DNA of 64,000 nt, taken from assembly GCF_022539315.1 (NCBI RefSeq), contig NC_066313.1, forward strand, positions 72,109,934-72,173,933, in the 5' to 3' direction. Of the stretch, positions 29,201-41,110 are shown in pieces; position 1 is the first letter of the stretch; each line of letters starts with the position of its first letter. Position numbers and translations under genes: made by a program. The notes under the pieces were generated by a model. That model had not been told where the DNA came from. It did not search any database and saw nothing but the letters and a program-made list of their open reading frames with translations. The stretch comes from Serinus canaria. Its lineage: Eukaryota; Chordata; Aves; Passeriformes; Fringillidae.

Positions 29201-32200
29201 GGGAGGCAATGAGTGTATTAAAACCCCAGCAGGAGCATTCAGGGCATTTAGCATCTTGCAAGTTACTGGGGCTCAGCAGTTTTAGGGGAAACAAAAAAAG
29301 CATTTTGTAAGTGCATCCACAGGATACTACGCTGCAGCATGGTGCTGTGATACCTAAAGGAGCTTCCTCTGAGTACCAGAAACGTGTTCATTACGCTTGG
29401 GCTAATTGTAGCCTGAGAACTCTTCTTGAGGGAAGAACTTAGAAAGTGATGCAGATGGAAAAAGAGATGATGGAATAAAACAAAATGAGAAAATATTTTG
29501 AAGAGAAGTAGAGACAGTATACATCTGAGGCTTTTCTTAAAAATATTTTCATTTAAAAATATTTTCATTAAAACAATTTTTATCTCACAAGGTGGAACAA
29601 GATTTGCTCATTTTGAATAATTTTTTTTTCTTTTCTTAAAAAAAAAAGTAAGCAGAGTTTTTTGGTTTTTTTTTTTTTTGGATAATCAGCATTTCATCAG
29701 ACCAAAAAACAGAGATTATAATATTGTTTGCTCATGTAGGGAAATGGTGCAGCTGAGGTCAAAAATACCTCCTTTACCATTGCTCCAAAAGGAACATGAC
29801 TAAGCTTAATTAATGTGTTATTCTGCAAAACATTTTGAAATATATATCTAACAGTCATAACTGTTATGTCTCTTAATGACTACAATCAATTCTCACAGAA
29901 GAATGGGATATTTTTATTTGTTTTCCTTAATACAATTCTTATTTTACCTCTTCATTTGTCTTGTATTGTTCCGTTCCAATTATAATATTAGGTCAAAGTA
30001 TTACCAATTATTTTGCATATCAGCAGAATTATTTAGCATATTTTTAATTCTTAGTGTATCATTCAATGGCAAAAAATTTGATTTCTTCACTGTTCAATGT
30101 CTATGGGGTTTTTTTCATTTTAATAAATCTGAGGCCATATTCCATTGATTGAGCTTAGCATTACTGCCAAGTTTTTTTGGAAAAATGACCAATCAGCTAG
30201 CTGAAACTGCAGCAGATCTTTTATTTTGAAAACTATTAGATACTTATTTTTTCACATACACACACCTGTACAACACTGAGAATTCAACACTACTGGCTTC
30301 AATTTTTAACTTGTCAGTTAAGAATAAGAGTTGTAATATTTTGTGCAAGTCTCTAACTTCACACGAGAACTCTTGTGTAGCATAAGTGAACTAAAATTTA
30401 TACACTTCATTCACATGGTGTAACTTAATTCACAGGCTTTCTTTCATTAAAGGAAATCTGTCATTTAAATTATAGGTAATTAATTTATCCTAAACAAAAA
30501 GATGAAGATAGCAAATGGATTTGGTTTTTGTTTTTTTTTTTTTATAATCCTAATGTTGTGGCTTCTGAACATTGAAATAGTATGAAACTATGCTGTTTGT
30601 TTATGTCCCTGAAGAAATAAGGAGCTTTTACAAATTAAACTCAATTAACAGCTCTATTGATGATAGAAACAGAACTGAGAAAAGTATACCACAATCTTTC
30701 ATGGACACTCTTTTTTCTCTTAGGTTTAATAAATAAGGACTAAGCAAACAGGTTTTTTTAATCAGTAGACTAGATATGACTTGGATTAAATGCAAGGAGC
30801 AGATCCAGTGAATAAGCAGAGTCAAATTCTACAAGCATACTTCACACTGTAAACACACTTGATCAACTTCAATTCTATTGCAACAAGAAGAAGTCCTTAA
30901 CTGAATTTATTTTATTAGAAGAAACTAGGGGTTCTCTCATTTAAATGTTACGCATATCTTACTGATATATAACATTTAAAAGTAAAATTTAAGTTTATAT
31001 TAAAAAGATATTACTTATCAGAGCATTTGAAGGAGTCTCTTAATGCAAAACAGTTAGTACATTTCAATAAACAAAGTTATTTTTAAAATTAATTCCTATT
31101 GGAACTTAATTAAAAGTTATCTGTCTTCTGAATATGAAAGTTGTGATTCTCATATTTTTAATTTTCAAATAGTATTTGTCAGATCCTCCAGAAGAGCATT
31201 TGTTCATGACTTTTTATATCTATATTTTCATTCACTCATTACATTTGTATTTATAATTGTTTCTGCATTTTGCTATCTTCAGATAAATATATGAGATTTT
31301 AAAAAGTGTGGATTTATTTTGTTTTGAAAAACCAGTATTAATTTATTTTAAGATTTACTCTGCCAATGAACACTGTATATCAAGGGCATGAAAAGTGACT
31401 TGTAGTATATGAAAGCTCAGCAAATGTGGCATTTGTTTTGCTGTAGTTCAGTATTTTAAGTTCCATGCTACATTTTAGCCCAGCTCTTGAACACGCTATA
31501 TTCAGTTAAGATAAATCTCTGTTCATGAAAGAATCTAGATTAGCTTCAAAGTAGTTGCAGACAGTACTGCAAAAACACAGCTGACATACACACAACTGGA
31601 AAAAGATTCAAGAAGCTGACAAAAAGGTGATGAAATTTGTCTAAATGTAGTTGAAAACATATTTATTTGCATCTGATAAGTATGTACCTATCTGCACAAG
31701 AAGACTGCATGTCTAAAGTATGTGTCACAGATGGTGTTCAAACTAATTAATCACAGGTCCTGACACAGAACCATTTTTTCTTCTTTTTCCCCACTCTATT
31801 ACTACTCCACTACTGACTGCATCACTCTTGTCCAAGTCTCCATTTCTGGAAGAAATTAAATTTTCTTTTCTACGGATGGAATATGAATTGTAGAATAGGA
31901 GACACAGGGAATGGTGGGTTTTGCTGTCAGTGCAGTGACAGCATCTATTATATTATCTCACTTCTAAACCTCTCAGTAGCCTCCCTACCACTTTGAGTAG
32001 GATAAAAAAATACAATATTGAATAATCACAAGATTCAGCTAAATGTTGACTACTCTATATTTACTGTGTGCTATAGGCTGGTCAGAAATACCTTCCAAGC
32101 AACAGAGCTCTCTCCATCAGTCAGGTGCACCAACTGATACAGACGTTTTCTTGCTAGCAACACCTAGTGATAATCATGATTAGAATAATGGAAATATTTT

Positions 32201-32414
32201 TTGTTCATTGCTTGCAGACATCAAAAATGGGAAGCAAGCAATTTGGAAATTCCTCTTAAAAAATGTCCTATCACTTTTCTGGAACCAGCATATTCAACCT
32301 AGCTTGCAGCTGTTGAAAATTCTCACAGGTCGCTGACCGGACAAAGGATTTTAATCAATGTGCACAGTGATGTCACCAAGAACCACTAGTCTCACTGACA
32401 CAAAGCCATGGAGA
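20224..32414. other. Long gene-free AT-rich stretch
   Basis: About 12 kb without a supportable gene. It contains scattered homopolymer runs, a 9-bp perfect inverted repeat at 24142-24150/24155-24163 (loop TGAG), a short (ATGTC)3 tract near 24031-24045, and a pair of ACAACAGTAATAA repeats about 33 bp apart near 22.55-22.6 kb. Open frames stay near or below 100 codons. Confidence 0.5.
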
Positions 32415-32473
32415 AAGATAAAATCTTAGATAAATCTTCTTCTAAATAATCTAAGATAAAATCTTAGATAAAT
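32415..32473. repeat. Short direct duplication
   Basis: The motif AAGATAAAATCTTAGATAAA occurs at about 32415-32434 and again at about 32453-32472, a period of 38 bp. This looks like a simple local tandem duplication. Confidence 0.8.
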
Positions 32474-35400
32474 TCTACAGTACACTAGGGCAGGTTGAAT
32501 GCTTATGACATCACTACCACTTTTATTGGTGGATACATGCATCGACACATATGTTTATTTTTGTATAGCACTTTCAGCACAGTCTCACAATAAAGGGTAG
32601 AGTCACCATGCTCTTCACTACATACATATGAACAGCCATATACTTGAATTCAGTGACTATCCTCACTAATAAGAAAGAATGCTTTTCAAAACTCTGCACA
32701 CAGCTAGCCTACCTGCCCAGATAACGTTGGAAAAAAATGAAACTACTATATTTTCATGTGATAAAGTAAGAGGTTTGAGCTAAAGCTACATTAAAAGGAG
32801 GGAAAATAAATACCTGAAGTTTGTTCCTACCTTGACTAATGTCTTAAAATTATTTAAAATGATAAGAGTATGTATATGAATTTCATCTATATTTTTTTCA
32901 CAGTTTCCCACCTTAGAAGAAGGGATGGTTGCTCCACAAAGCTTTGTAAGAGCTGAGGATGGCACTGGAGAGGAAAAGAAGGACTGAATGTTTGCAGAAG
33001 CACTAAATAAAGGCGGGGGCCTTTATGATGGAGAGCAGGCAGCTCTCTCAGGCTGGAGAGTTTCATTCTCCCTTGGGATGAGGACAGGCCAGGGGTACCC
33101 AGATCCAGACACACTCCAGCGAGGGGTTGTCAGAGGATGTCTTTCATGTGTAACGCTCATTATCAATAGATATGCTGACAGCAAATGGAAGTATAATGTT
33201 TATTACTATACATTGCCCACAAACACTTCTTTCTCAAGTATCTCAGTCCTATGTGCATCCCAAATATTCAGGATTCTGACTGGGCAGCAGGGTTATGTTT
33301 GGTCCAAAAAGCTGCCAAATGTTTCAAAAAATGTTAGTTTCAGATCCTCTGAGGTATTTCTTTTATCCTGGTGCCGGGGTGGTCCTTTACACACTGACTT
33401 ATTTCAGAGTCAAAGGCAGAAGACCTAAAGTACAATTTATCATCAGTACTTCAGATTCTGGGGACAGACAGAGGTATAAATTTCTTAAGTACAAATATCA
33501 AGAGTTTACAGATATTATTCTGAAGAACATCCATAATATCTACAGGTGTTACTGTAACATTCAAAAGGTCTCACTGTGCCTTGGTATTCAGCTCACGCTC
33601 TCACGTGAACATAAAAAATCTCTCAAATTCCCAGTTTTTTCACCACTCATCATTTTCCTTTCATTACTCAATAATTCCCTCTTCCATGCTAATTCTCTCT
33701 CTCCCTTAATCTATTAATCACCATATTCCCAAATCCCTGCAGTACATATGTTGCCCCAGTCCTTCCATCTACCATATTCATCCTTTTCCACTCCTTCATT
33801 GCTAATCTTCATTCTCTAATTAATCTAGGAGACAGGTGGCTGTATTAAGCATTTAGGTTAGCTAGCCCAGGTAAATCACTAAAAGACAGCCATGTCTCTA
33901 AACACCACATACATTTCACTAACTGCTCTTACACACCTGTGAAGGTATTTCACATAATTATTTGCATTAACGTGCCAGGATTCACTCCTTACACAACAGT
34001 TTAAAAATGCTCCCATTCAGTGTGGAGAGGGGATTCTGGGGAAGGGTACAACAGATACTTTGCTTTATCTCTCCTGGCATGTTCATTTATTTAGCCTCAA
34101 TAAAGCCACTTGAGGTGAGGCTTGAAACCATGTTCTTAGTAATTCTGAATGTTTGCAAGCAAAACAAGAAGTATCTGCTTTTTGCATGGATGCCAAGGGA
34201 ACAGAAGACAAGAATTACATCTATCAGTACCGAGAAAGGCTGAAGGATAGAGTAACTTATTGAACATTTATAAAAATCATGTCAGAGCACAATTTCATCC
34301 TGGAGAGATCCTGCCCAAATCGCTCTCAACCTTTTCTCTCCTCTCTTTTCAGAGTCTGTTCTTAAGCATCTTTTTCTTACTTGCCAAATCCCTCCTTACC
34401 ATGCTCACACCTTTGCTTTTCCCCTCCCTCTCCCCCCAAAATATTTTTATATCCAGTTTGGTCTGAAGTAAATCCTGTGGCTTCTATTCTCCAGCTGTTC
34501 AGCGTTTTTCACAATACCTCCCTCTAGACTGTGAAGAACACAGGTAAGATACTTTTCTCTTAGGAACTGAGAAAAGGAAAGGCAGTGAACAGGTTGAAAC
34601 AGTAAACAAGAGAGTTTCAATAGCCAAGAAAGTAAGCTTGAGACAGAGGACAGAATACTTGAAGATGAGGCAGCGTATCTTCAGTCTTTCTCTCCCCAGC
34701 AACGTTTGCTTCCTGTAGCTGAGTCTGGATCACAGTAACAAAAACATCTCTCCAAACCATTTCATAGAAGCACAACATCCTATTGGGGTATATTTCCAGT
34801 TTCTTATTAGCATTCTTGAGAAACCTAAGGCAGATCTTGCAGCAAAACTTGTCTGTGTAAAAAAACACAGCAGCAGAGGCTTTTGGCTAGCTTGAGAGGG
34901 AGAGGGATTTAAGGGTCCTCCTGCCTATATGCAGCCACTCCAGCCTCAGAGAGCATAAAACTTGAACTGCAAAGGACAGAGGTAAAAGGGAAACACTGGT
35001 GCCAATGCAACACTCTCTACTTATAAACATTTCCCTTCATGCTACTTCGGCTCTTAAATTTTCAACTCTGCAGATGGTGAAAAATACCCACAGATTAGAG
35101 ACTTCCATACCTCAAATGAAGCTAACATATAAAGGGGAACATTTTTACAAGTGAAATGAATAGCTACAGTCTGTGCAAACACTGATCTCCAGATAGGATA
35201 ACATCATAAACACTGGGAAATAAAATTAATGGTTGAATGATAGCAGTAAGTACTATGCTCCCAAGAATAATAATCAGATATAGATGTTTAACTGCCTGTG
35301 ACTGAGGACTCCTGCATCTCCCTACAGAGTACATGCCTCCTTCTAAATACAAATATTTGAAATTATGATTCCCATGTATTTGAGTATGATAAAATGAGCA

Positions 35401-38149
35401 GGAATTTTAAAGCTTTGATTTTTAAAAAATGGTATGACTGAAAAGGATAATCTAATCCTAGAAACAAGCCTCTTTGCACCATTATATTTGTTGTTTGGGC
35501 ACTTTTATGTAGTGTTTTTGAAACTGTTTTCGAACAGCAATAATTATCTTGGAGAAAATCAGTAATTCCAAAATGTTTTACTTTCGACGAGTCATTTTTT
35601 TAACTGGTTCATGCATTAGCAATGCTAAGTAAATATAAAAACATATTGAGGAATTGTTTGTCCTGTTTTCTCTTTTTTGACTGAAATCTACTAAATCTGT
35701 CACCTCTGTTACAAATAAAGTTTGCAGTACTTTGATATAATAACTTTTTTTTTTAGTGAAATTTTTAAAGTTGGGAGTAAAATACCAAACCGGAGCACCT
35801 TCTGTTGGTCTGTTGCTTATTTTTTTTAGAAATAAAAGACCCTAAAAGTACCAAAAAGAATGTTACAAATTCTATTTAATAAGTATCACTTTAATGAAGA
35901 GCATAAGGATAAGGAGCTGACATCACTACTGTACATCTCACTAGACAATGCTGGTTTTTTAACAGACTTATGAAAGTTTTATTTTTCCTTCAGATAATTT
36001 TTCTTTTCTTTTTAGAGGTATCTTGATAAAGTAGCAAATTCCTAAGATTTCTTAGTAGTGTGTACTGCATAACATTCACATTACCTGTGATACTGGGTGA
36101 TGTGTAAAGGATACTGATTTATTCTTTATTCTTTTTATCAATTTAAATAGAACAAACTGGCCTTTGTTAAGAAGCCAGTCTTGGCTTTGAATATGCTAAT
36201 TTCTGTACCTTATATCAGACTCCTTATCTGTTACACAGGCATAGTAATTGCCATGCCACACTATTGTAGGTAAATATTATGATGTGATATTCTCACCTAC
36301 TGTAGCAAAGAAAAAAGAACAGTGCTTTATAAAGGACAAACAGATAAGTTCATACATGCTAAAGGACAGTAACCTTAGGGCCTTAATTTCTCAGTGTCTT
36401 TTTTCAAGATACAGAACAGTATTTACAGTTATAATTTTTTTTTCTTAAGGGGCATTTAGAATTGTGTCACTTTTTCCTCTTTAGGAAAGCTATTCTCAAT
36501 TTAGTAGATTCTACTCTGAAGTTACATTTAAGTGAAGTTATCTGTACCAGAAACCACCAGAGCCATTAAACACAAAACAGCAACATGTGTGCTCGTGGAT
36601 GACCAATGCACACAATGGCTTTATGAAGACCACTCCACTGGTTTCAGCAGCAGACAGATTGGATTCTATGAGCCCAACCATTTGAATCAGTGAAGTAATA
36701 CATTTTTCTTCATCAGTGGCCTGTTTCTTCTAGCTGTGGGGAGAACACAAGACACTTAGGTCCTGAATGCAGTATCCTCTCTGAATAAAGTCACTGGGAA
36801 AAAAAAACAGTCTAGTCTTCTTCCTCACTTGTGCTTTTTTTGGCTCTTTTCAGCCAGTGGAAAGTTTGGTATGCTGCGATGTTACTTTCCCTATCACTTC
36901 ATTTGCTCTAGATTCTGAGAATACCTGCCCAGCTTTGCAAAAGCCATTTGGAATCTTTGGATGTAAGACAAGGGTTGAAACTTTACCTGTTCAACCAGTG
37001 GGACTATTGCCATTAACTTTGTCAAAGCATGGAGTTCATCCAAAGCAGCAAGACAAAAATATTTTTCTATTTGCATCTTACTATCTTTGTTTGCCTTTTT
37101 GCCAAATGTTAGAAGATTACAGAGAAAAAACAAACAAACAAAACAAAAAAGAATTTAAAATTATAGAAATGGTTTTGGGGGTGTGGGGAGGTAAACAGGG
37201 CCAAAGGTGCAAGAAAGGAGCCTCAGGTGCAAGGAAGAACAACCTCAGTTTTACTAAAAGAAAATGTAAAACCAATTGCATTTTCCACTACTGTGGTTTT
37301 AAAAATCAGCTATAGTACTGAAAAGGTAATTTATCAAACACAGAATTGTAAAATATTTTTTGTGTTCATCAGTAAATACATATTTAAGAGAAACAAAATC
37401 AAACCAAAACTACAAGGTGTGGATGAGAAAAAACCTACAATCTACTTCATATTTGACATCACATATGAATCCTAAAATAAAACACCAAACACAACTCTAG
37501 TTTATTAGATTCCTAAGGTTCAAACACAGCTAAGTCACCTAAAATATACTGTTGTAGCTTTATTGAAATATATTAACGAGCATAGGAACTACTGGCGTCC
37601 TATTCTGAAAAGCTACAAAATTAGACAAACTGAGAAGAGGCAAACTTCTTCGGCTATGTGCGGAAGGTTACTAGAATAATTTATAAAAACAAATATGCTA
37701 CTATCTGCAGAAATCACTAGACAACATAATATGACAGCAAACAAGCCCTCGAAGTGCGCTAGAAATGGCAAATTCAGACTACGGATTTTCTGGTGTTTTA
37801 TTCAGAAGGCAAAGTGATTTTTCTGTTTATAATGACGCAAATAACTGTATATCATGAAATGCTGATCTATAAAATATCACTGTTGCGCAAAACAATGTAA
37901 TATAATATCAGCAACTAAAGGCACTTTCACCTTTTAAAATACACGATTGATCTGGTCTGTAAAAGAAGCATCTATGTGATGGAAACGTATGTTGATCTCT
38001 AACTATCATTTCCTATCAGTCAGAAAACTGAGGCGAAGACTAAAAAAAACCACCAAAACCAAAAATCAAACCGAGGGCCATAAGAAAACCCAGACACAGA
38101 CTTCACTTAGGCACTTTGCCCCGTCATCTACGCAGCTTTATGACAATGA
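32474..38149. other. Non-coding DNA upstream of MIR17HG
   Basis: No gene supported. Overlapping + open frames of 146 and 140 codons (32988-33428, 33295-33717) have no recognisable domain. A perfect 8-bp hairpin (ATAAAGGC/GCCTTTAT around GGGG) lies at 33007-33026. An A-rich run lies near 37120-37160. The last kilobase is AT-rich up to the sharp CpG island edge. Confidence 0.5.
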
Positions 38150-39002
38150 ACACCCATCCGTCCCCACAGGTCCTGGCACCTCTACCGGCACCGGGTCTCC
38201 GCGGGCCCCCGGGGCAGCTGCAGCCGATGGTGGCTCCGAGCGGGACTCAGCTCCAGGGGCTCGCCCGCAGAGCGCCTGCCCAAGACGGCGGGTGACACCG
38301 GGCAGAGCCCAGCGCAGCCTCCGGGATTCGCACCTGGGTCCGTTTGTCGCGAGCAGGACCCCCATCCGAGCCCGCCGGCCGGGCATGCTGCTGATCCTGC
38401 TCGCCTTCTCACAGCTCTCCCACTCGCACCCTCACGACTCGGGTTTCCTATCCTGCTTTTCCGCCAGATGCAAGCGCAGGAGTTTCCTCCGGACAAGTGC
38501 AGCCACATGCGGCACCACCCCCTTCATCCCGAACCTCCGCGTGGGTCCGTGGACGCGGCCGGGGCGGGACGGGCGCGGCGTTCCCAACCACGCGCAACTT
38601 CGTGGGGCTGCGGCGGGCGGGCCCAGCCCTGCCCCGCCCGCCCCCCACGGCCGGGCCTCCCCCGGCCCTCCCGTGACCGCGGGGCCACCATGTGCATCTC
38701 CCACCCCGTGCCTTCCTCCCTCCCTCCTTCCCTCCCCTTCCCCACCGCCTGCGCAGGCAGGATGCGCGCGGCACCGCCATCCCCCGGCGGGAGCTCTGCG
38801 CGGTGCGGTGCGGTGGGGCGGGCACCCCGCTCCCCCGCCGCAGCCCGGCCCCAGCGGAACCGCGGAGACAAAGTTTGCGGCGGCAGCGGCGGTGCCCCTG
38901 CAGCGTGGGGCAGGCCGGGCGGGCGGCGGGCTCGGTGCATGCCTGGTGCGTGGATGAATCGCAGCAGGCGGCGGCGGGCGGGGGCGGGGGCCGCGGCCGG
39001 CG

Positions 39003-39007
39003 ATTGG
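39003..39007 (-). promoter_or_regulatory. Inverted CCAAT box (NF-Y)
   Basis: CGATTGGGCGG contains ATTGG, the reverse complement of CCAAT, in a typical CpG-island setting with an overlapping GC-box-like GGGCGG. It suggests one core promoter could lie just downstream, around 39.05-39.3 kb. Confidence 0.45.
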
Positions 39008-40023
39008 GCGGCGCGGCGCTCGGAAGCACTTTGTTTTCTATTCTAATGAGGGCGGAGCAGGGCTTGTGGATATTTACGTTGAGGCGGGAGCCGCCGCCCT
39101 TCATTCACCCACATGGTCCCCGAGCCGGACCGCTGCTGCCGCCGGGACCTGCCTTCGCGCCACTTCCCTCCCCCCACCCCACCCCCCCCTCGCCTCTCCC
39201 CCCCACGCCCTCATCCGCCCCGCCGGGGAACGGCGCGGAGCGGCTCCCCTCGACCGGGCCGGCCACGCCGCGCCGGGGCCGCGAGAGAAGGAGGAGGAGG
39301 GAAGATGGTGGCGGCGGCCGCTGGCTGGTGAGTGTCGCTGCCGCGCGCGTGTCGGTGACAGGAAACCTGTTGTGAGGCGGCGGCGGCGGCCGCCCGGCGC
39401 GGAGGGCGAGCCCGGGGAAGGCAGCGCGGCGGCGGGGGGCGGGCGGGCAGCTCGGAGGCGGCGGCGACGGTGGCTGGTGGGGCCGCTCCGAGTGGCCGGG
39501 GCGGTAGGAGGGAGTGTGGGTGGGCGGCGGGGGAGCCAGGAGAAGGGCGCATGGCGCGGCGCCTCCCGAGCTTGCACACGGGGCGGGAGGGGCTGGAATG
39601 AGGGAGATTTGAAAAAGCGTGCGCGCCGCTCGCCGCTGCAGTGAGTCCCGCCGCCCCCTTCCCGCCCGCCCCCCCCCTCCTCCCGCCGCGCTCCGGGCCC
39701 GGGGCGCCTCGCCGGGCCAGGGTGGCGCGGGGAGCGGCCAAGCCCCCGGGACGGGCAGGGCAGGGCGGCGTGCGCGGCACAATGGCAGCGGCGGCCGGGG
39801 GTGGGCGCGGGCGGGGGTTCTGCTCCCGCGGCCCGCGGGGGGGAAGGCCCGTCCGGGAAAGTTTGCGCCGTGCCCGGCGCGGCTGCGGGGGGGAGCTGGC
39901 GGCGCCAGAACAAAGCCGCACGTGGGGCAGAGGCCGCGGCGGCGGCGCGGGGGCTCCGCTCGCCGCCCACGCCCAGCTCGGGAACGGCAGCGGCGGTAAA
40001 AGAGGCGGCGGGCGGGGAGGGAC

Positions 40024-40058
40024 GGGGGGGGGGCGCGGGTCGGGGGGGGTTCTCGGGG
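40024..40058 (+). other. G-quadruplex candidate
   Basis: Four G-tracts of 10, 3, 8 and 4 bases are separated by loops of 3, 2 and 5 bases (40024-40033, 40037-40039, 40042-40049, 40055-40058). This satisfies the usual G3+N1-7 pattern on the + strand within the promoter island. Confidence 0.75.
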
Positions 40059-40377
40059 AGTTCCCGGCGGAGGCGCTTTTGTGCTCTGTCGCCCCCCGGG
40101 GGAGGGGGCGCGGGGCCCCGGGGAGGGGGCAGCGCCGCGGTCTCCGAGCGCGTCCCGGGCCCCTCCGCATGGGCTTTTGTTCGCAGGAGGGGCGGGGGCG
40201 GCGGGCCCGTCTTTTTCCCCCCCCCCCCCCACCCCACAGTTCTCCGCCGAGGTGCGGGACCTCCCGCTTCTCCCGGGCAGGCGGACGGGGAACATCGGGC
40301 GCGCCCCGCGCCGCCGCTCGGGAGCTGCGAGCTTCATTACGAAATCGGCGCGGCGGCGGCAGCTGCGGGCCCTCGGC

Positions 40378-40425
40378 GGCGCCATGTTGCTGGGAAGGGG
40401 GGAGGAGGCGGGGGACATGGCGGCG
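40378..40425. promoter_or_regulatory. Pair of opposed YY1-type motifs
   Basis: GCGCCATGTTGCTGG (about 40379-40393) reads CAACATGGCGC on the minus strand, and GACATGGCGGCGGC (about 40414-40427) is the same core on the + strand. YY1 motifs with an ATGGCGGC core cluster just downstream of start sites in CpG-island promoters. A MIR17HG start near 40.3-40.4 kb is therefore plausible. Inference only. Confidence 0.4.
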
Positions 40426-40564
40426 GCTGCGTGCTGAGGCCGATTGTTCCCTGTTAGGCCCGGAGCCGCGTGTGGGCAGCAGCGGCCCGGGGAGTCGCTT
40501 CCCCTCCCCCCGCCGCGGCCCCTTCCCGGCCCGGGCGGCCCCCGGGCGCAGGCGGGCCCGACCC

Positions 40565-40909
40565 TTTCGCGTCCGCCCGGGCTGCGGGGCTCGGCGGGGC
40601 CCGGGCGGGCGCGCGGGGGGGGCGTCACGCCGTAGCCGGGCTGTGACCTCCGCGCTGCTGGCGGCGGCGCCCCCTGGCGGCCGGCTCTGTGTTCTCGGCG
40701 AGCACGTGCTGCGCGGTGTGGGGAGCGGGCCCGGCCCCGGCAGCGGCCCCGGCCCGGCCCGGGCCCACGGCTCACACCCGGCAGCACGGGAGGGATCCTG
40801 CCTAGGCGCACAGGGGATCCACTTACCGGGAAGAAAGTGTGAGCCCGCGTGCGGTGTGTCGCACGGGACGGTTCATGGCCGCCCGAGGGGGTTCGGAGCG
40901 TTTCGCGCC
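40565..40909 (+). promoter_or_regulatory. E2F-type sites
   Basis: TTTCGCG occurs at 40565-40571 and TTTCGCGCC at 40901-40909. The second is a full match to the E2F consensus TTTSSCGC. E2F1-3 activation of the miR-17-92 host gene, and repression of E2F by miR-17/20a, is an established feedback loop in mammals. Confidence 0.55.
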
Positions 40910-41022
40910 CTCCCGGGAGGGGTAGAGTGGGGATGGGGAACGCTGGGTTTGGGAAGTTTCTCGGTGACTTTGTTCATTCCTCAGGATCAAAATGCAAGTA
41001 ACTCGCTGGGTTTTTTTCACAG

Positions 41023-41110
41023 TATCCCCACGTGCAGCTGAACGTAATGAAGCTTTCTGTGGATGTTGCAGCAGTGTGTTTGCGGAGAAAGTTAGTTTCA
41101 ATGGGTGATG
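41023..41110 (+). ncRNA. MIR17HG: Predicted internal exon of MIR17HG
   Basis: A T-rich tract ending TTTTTTTCACAG (AG at 41021-41022) gives a strong acceptor, and GGGTGATG|GTAAGTTTTT at 41111 a strong donor. Together they define an 88-nt exon containing a CACGTG box. It lies between the CpG island and the cluster, where the host gene is spliced in mammals. Predicted from splice signals only. Confidence 0.55.

Larger units (their letters stand above)
38150..40985 (+). promoter_or_regulatory. MIR17HG: CpG island 2, MIR17HG promoter region
   Basis: About 2.8 kb of very GC- and CpG-rich sequence directly upstream of the miR-17-92 hairpins. In mammals the cluster's host gene starts in such an island and is driven by E2F and Myc. 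An inverted CCAAT (ATTGG) lies at 39003-39007, YY1-type ATGGCGGC/CCATGTTG motifs at about 40381-40425, E2F-type TTTCGCG at 40565-40571 and 40901-40907, and CACGTG boxes at 39919 and 40703. The exact start site cannot be read from sequence. All long open frames here (up to 568 codons on minus) are products of GC richness, with low-complexity Pro/Arg/Gly/Ala composition. Confidence 0.85.

Noticed and set aside
32988..33717. Two overlapping + frames of 146 and 140 codons
   Set aside because: No recognisable motif, no splice or promoter context, and lengths only slightly above chance for the composition.
36857..37315. 152-codon + frame upstream of MIR17HG
   Set aside because: Not recognisable as any family, ends in low-complexity Lys/Asn-rich sequence from an A-rich run, and has no supporting context.
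39105..40811. 568-codon minus-strand open frame, and other 200-466 codon frames on both strands, in CpG island 2
   Set aside because: Extreme GC content removes stop codons. The translations are low-complexity Pro/Arg/Gly/Ala on both strands at once, with no domain, and the region is the MIR17HG promoter.
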